Below, one piece after another: positions 5,834 to 8,157 of a stretch of 8,157 nt of DNA. The first letter of the stretch is position 1; each line of letters opens with the position of its first letter. The stretch is taken from the NCBI GenBank assembly GCA_046726955.1, contig JBKPBQ010000337.1:1-8157 (forward strand). The letters are read 5' to 3'. The stretch comes from CAVPGH01 sp046726955 (GTDB lineage: Bacteria > Acidobacteriota > Vicinamibacteria > Fen-336). Made by a program: the position numbers and the translations under genes. The notes beneath the pieces are model-generated. The model worked only from the letters and a program-made list of their open reading frames with translations. It did no database searches and had not been told where the DNA came from.

Positions 5834-6154
5834 TCATCCGCGTGGCGGCTGTGCCCGGCCGCGGAGCTCTGATAGTAGCCCCGCCACGCCGGCAACGACG
5901 GCGACGCGGCCAGCCAGGCCGATCAGCGAGGCCAGGAGGAACGCCGCGCCCAGCGCCGTCACCGTGGTGAGGCCCTGGCGCACTCCGAGGAGTGCGAGCC
6001 GCGAGAAGGCCATGGCCAGGGTCTCGGCGAAGAAGCCGGCCAGGAGCACGGTGGCCCAGCGGGTGCGTCCGATGTTCATGGCGGCGATCACGACACCGCC
6101 TACGCCGGCGAGGACGCTCAGCCACGCCGGGATTTCCTGCAGCAGGATCCACAT
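5834..6154 (-). CDS. Small integral membrane protein, 106 aa, unknown function
   Basis: The start at ATG 6152-6154 is preceded by a purine-rich Shine-Dalgarno region (AAGGAGGAGAGGAGCG). The protein begins MWILLQEIPAWLSVLAGVGG and has hydrophobic segments at about residues 8-26, 33-55 and 62-93. The last is long enough for two short passes, so three or four membrane spans are likely. The tail (SELRGRAQPPRG) is basic and probably cytoplasmic. No catalytic or binding motif is visible and I do not recognise a family. It starts 37 bp after the stop of the BNR protein gene and is followed by the DUF1801 gene, so it is probably cotranscribed with both. Confidence 0.82.
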   Translation of the reverse strand: MWILLQEIPAWLSVLAGVGGVVIAAMNIGRTRWATVLLAGFFAETLAMAFSRLALLGVRQGLTTVTALGAAFLLASLIGLAGRVAVVAGVAGLLSELRGRAQPPRG

Positions 6155-6191
6155 CGCTCCTCTCCTCCTTCCCTGACTCGCGGTTCCACGG

Positions 6192-8157
6192 TCAGGGGAC
6201 GTCCTCCGACGCGCTCTCCTCTTCCGCGGCGGGCGGAGACGGCGGCTCGGTGACGCCCAGCGCGCGGAGTCGAGTGTCGAGACGGGCGAGCGGGCCCTTC
6301 CGCAACGCCTCGAGCCGATCGCGGACCGAGGCCAGTCGGGGGCGGCACTCCGCGAGCAGGCGGCGCTGCGAATCGGTGGGAGGGGCGTCGCTCGCCTCGA
6401 GATCCGTCTCCAGCGAGCGCAGCATCTGGTCGAGCTTGTGCGGCTCGTCGGTGTCGTCGGACAGGCCCATCCGGTCGAGGTCGCGGCGCACCTGCGCGAC
6501 GAGGGCGCTCGCTCCGCGGGCGCGGGGCTCGGCGGCGAGCCTCGTGACGCGCGCATCCAGCTGCTCCTTCTCCATGGCCGCGTCCGCCGCCGGCTCGAGG
6601 CTCGCGATCGTCTCGCGCTCGAACGCGAGCAGCTCCCGCAGCTCGTCCAGAGTCTCGTGACGGCGCGGATCCTGGGCCACCGTCAGGGGCTGACGCACGG
6701 TACGGGAGTCGACCGTCAATCGAACCTCGTAGCGGCCGGGTAGCACGAGGGGCCCGGCGGGCGAGAGAGTGGTGGGTCGGCCCGGGACACCCGCGATCGA
6801 GTAGTCGTACTCCGCCGCTCGAGGACGCGGGTAGCGGAGGTCCCAGGTGAAACGGTTGTGCCCCGGGCGAGCGGGCAGGGATGGAGGGTCCGGACGCCAT
6901 AGCTCCGCGAAGTACGGCCTCGCGTGCGGCCGCGGCGGCGTCTCGTCGCTCCGGAAGCGCCGGACGACGTTCCCGTCGGCGTCGGCGATCTCGAGCGTGA
7001 CCGCTCCGCGAGGCGCGGGCGGCAGCACGTAGTCGAGAACCGCGCCGGCGGGGAAGTTCGGAGCCCGCGGCTCCTCGGGGGGAAGCGGCGTGTCCTTGTT
7101 CTGGTTGTCGGCGACGCGGTAGGCGACGGCGGGCGGGATCAACGTCGGCTCCGCGATCGGCGACCGCGCGTCGAGGTGGCGCAGGGGAGTCACGGCGTCG
7201 AGCGCCCACAGGCCGCGGCCCTGTGTGGCCGCGACGACGTCCTCGTCCTTCACGAGGAGATCGTTGATACCGGTGGTGGGCAGTCCGAGCTGCAGGCTCT
7301 GCCACGACTCGCCGTCGTCGAACGAGACGTGCACGCCGCGGCTCGTGCCCGCGTAGAGCAGCCCCTTGCGAGCGGGATCCTGCCGCACGACGCCCACCCA
7401 CGCGCCCGCGGGCAGGCCGTGGCCGATCTCGGTCCAGGTCTGGCCGTAGTCGTGCGTGCGCCAGGCGAGAGGCCGGAAGTCGTCGAGGCGGTGCCGGTCC
7501 GCCGCCACGTAGGCGGTGGCGGGATCCGACCGAGACGCGTCGACGATGTTGACCTTGGTCCATTCCGTCATGCCGGGCGGCGTGACGTTGGTCCAGGTCC
7601 GCCCGTCGTCGCGCGTGAGGTGGACGCGGCCATTGTCGGTGCCCGCCCAGAGAAGGCCGTCGGCCGCCGCCGAGGGCGCGAGCGCGAAGACGACGGCCAG
7701 GCCGCAGGCGGTCGCGTCGGCCAGGACGATGTCGCCCCCGCACCGGGGGGCGCCCGGCTTCGCCCCGGTGAGGTCGGGGCTGATCGTGTCCCAAAGCCGC
7801 CCTCCGTCGGTCGAGCGCCAGACGAGCTGCGAGGCCACGTAGATCGCGTGGGGCTTCCGCGCGGAGATGGCGAGCGGAGTGATCCAGGAGTAGCGGAAGC
7901 CGTCGCTCCGCGGCCGCTCGCCGTAGCTGGATGCCGGCCAGGGCGCCACGTTCTGCACCTGTCCCGTCTTCTTGTCCCACTTCGAGAGGCGGCCGCCGAG
8001 GCCGGCCCCGTACACGATGTCGGGGTTCTCCGGGTCGGGGACGTCGCCGTCCCGCTCGTCGCCGCCCACCGGATACCAGTCGCGGAACGTGACCTGCCCG
8101 TAGTCGCCGCGGATGGGCACCGAAGCGGTGCCGCTGTCCTGCTGGCCGCTGTAGACG
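6192..8157 (-). CDS. VPS10/sortilin-like BNR (Asp-box) beta-propeller protein, 5' end missing
   Basis: The frame is open to the window edge (654 codons visible before TGA 6192-6194), so the N-terminus lies outside. The first residues (VYSGQQDSGTAS, then GDYGQVTFRDWYPVGG) are typical of the middle of large bacterial BNR proteins often labelled glycosyl hydrolase or VPS10 domain protein. Four Asp boxes are clear: STDGGRLW (7791-7814), TRDDGRTW, THDYGQTW and SFDDGESW, at about visible residues 115, 181, 234 and 278. They form blades of a propeller that ends with GRGLWALD. An Ig-like segment follows (VTLEIADADGNVVRRF, then FTWDLRYP, then PGRYEVRLTV). The last about 150 residues are helical and charged, probably coiled coil, with an acidic tail (EEESASEDVP). 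Such proteins are normally exported and about 1000 residues long, but a signal peptide cannot be seen here. Enzymatic activity is unproven for this family. It is the first visible gene of the minus-strand run. Confidence 0.92.
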   Translation of the reverse strand, partial: VYSGQQDSGTASVPIRGDYGQVTFRDWYPVGGDERDGDVPDPENPDIVYGAGLGGRLSKWDKKTGQVQNVAPWPASSYGERPRSDGFRYSWITPLAISARKPHAIYVASQLVWRSTDGGRLWDTISPDLTGAKPGAPRCGGDIVLADATACGLAVVFALAPSAAADGLLWAGTDNGRVHLTRDDGRTWTNVTPPGMTEWTKVNIVDASRSDPATAYVAADRHRLDDFRPLAWRTHDYGQTWTEIGHGLPAGAWVGVVRQDPARKGLLYAGTSRGVHVSFDDGESWQSLQLGLPTTGINDLLVKDEDVVAATQGRGLWALDAVTPLRHLDARSPIAEPTLIPPAVAYRVADNQNKDTPLPPEEPRAPNFPAGAVLDYVLPPAPRGAVTLEIADADGNVVRRFRSDETPPRPHARPYFAELWRPDPPSLPARPGHNRFTWDLRYPRPRAAEYDYSIAGVPGRPTTLSPAGPLVLPGRYEVRLTVDSRTVRQPLTVAQDPRRHETLDELRELLAFERETIASLEPAADAAMEKEQLDARVTRLAAEPRARGASALVAQVRRDLDRMGLSDDTDEPHKLDQMLRSLETDLEASDAPPTDSQRRLLAECRPRLASVRDRLEALRKGPLARLDTRLRALGVTEPPSPPAAEEESASEDVP

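Noticed and set aside
6118..7980. 620-codon minus-strand frame overlapping the BNR gene
   Set aside because: Alternative frame of the same strand; the BNR frame carries four Asp boxes and an Ig-like segment, this one only Arg-rich low complexity.
8118..8120. GTG as the start of the BNR protein
   Set aside because: The frame continues upstream to the window edge with family-like residues (YSGQQDSGT), and no ribosome-binding site precedes the GTG, so the gene is partial.

Overview
The window is GC-rich (roughly two thirds G+C), gene-dense bacterial chromosome. Its gene content is a secreted trypsin-like protease, an M28 zinc peptidase with a PA-type insert, a VPS10/sortilin-like BNR (Asp-box) protein with an Ig-like C-terminus, and a small secreted protein with an aromatic patch. 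That content and the codon bias recall Acidobacteriota or a related lineage such as Gemmatimonadota. This placement is an inference from family content; there is no rRNA or marker gene here. I see no mobile element, CRISPR array, tRNA, rRNA or defence system.

Bases 2-35 are not native. They match the Illumina Nextera (Tn5) read-2 adapter exactly, so native sequence begins at 36 and the contig probably ends there. The first gene is cut by this artefact. The last gene runs off the other edge.

Layout. (1) 36-1628, minus strand: a secreted 162-residue protein of unknown function (1140-1628), followed by a secreted S1 trypsin-like protease truncated just after its catalytic serine (36-1034). A GC-rich inverted repeat lies between them. 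(2) 1629-1847: a divergent intergenic region with a plausible sigma-70 promoter for the minus-strand pair. (3) 1848-4201, plus strand: a 204-residue exported protein and a 568-residue M28 peptidase, 32 bp apart and probably one operon. (4) 4210-8157, minus strand: a tightly spaced run read right to left as BNR/VPS10-like protein (partial), small membrane protein, DUF1801 protein, HExxH metallopeptidase-like protein and SixA phosphohistidine phosphatase. It is convergent with the M28 gene, with only 8 bp between the two stop codons.

How the genes fit together. The left half encodes exported proteins, two of them peptidases, consistent with an envelope or extracellular proteolysis role. The right-hand run mixes one large beta-propeller protein (its N-terminus, and so any signal peptide, is outside the window) with one membrane protein and three small proteins without signal peptides. 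Gaps of 32-37 bp suggest cotranscription of most of them, but no shared pathway can be read from the sequence. The most unusual local detail is an 8-codon reading frame with a strong Shine-Dalgarno sequence. It overlaps the DUF1801 start codon as ATGA and is either a coupling leader or the footprint of a one-base indel.
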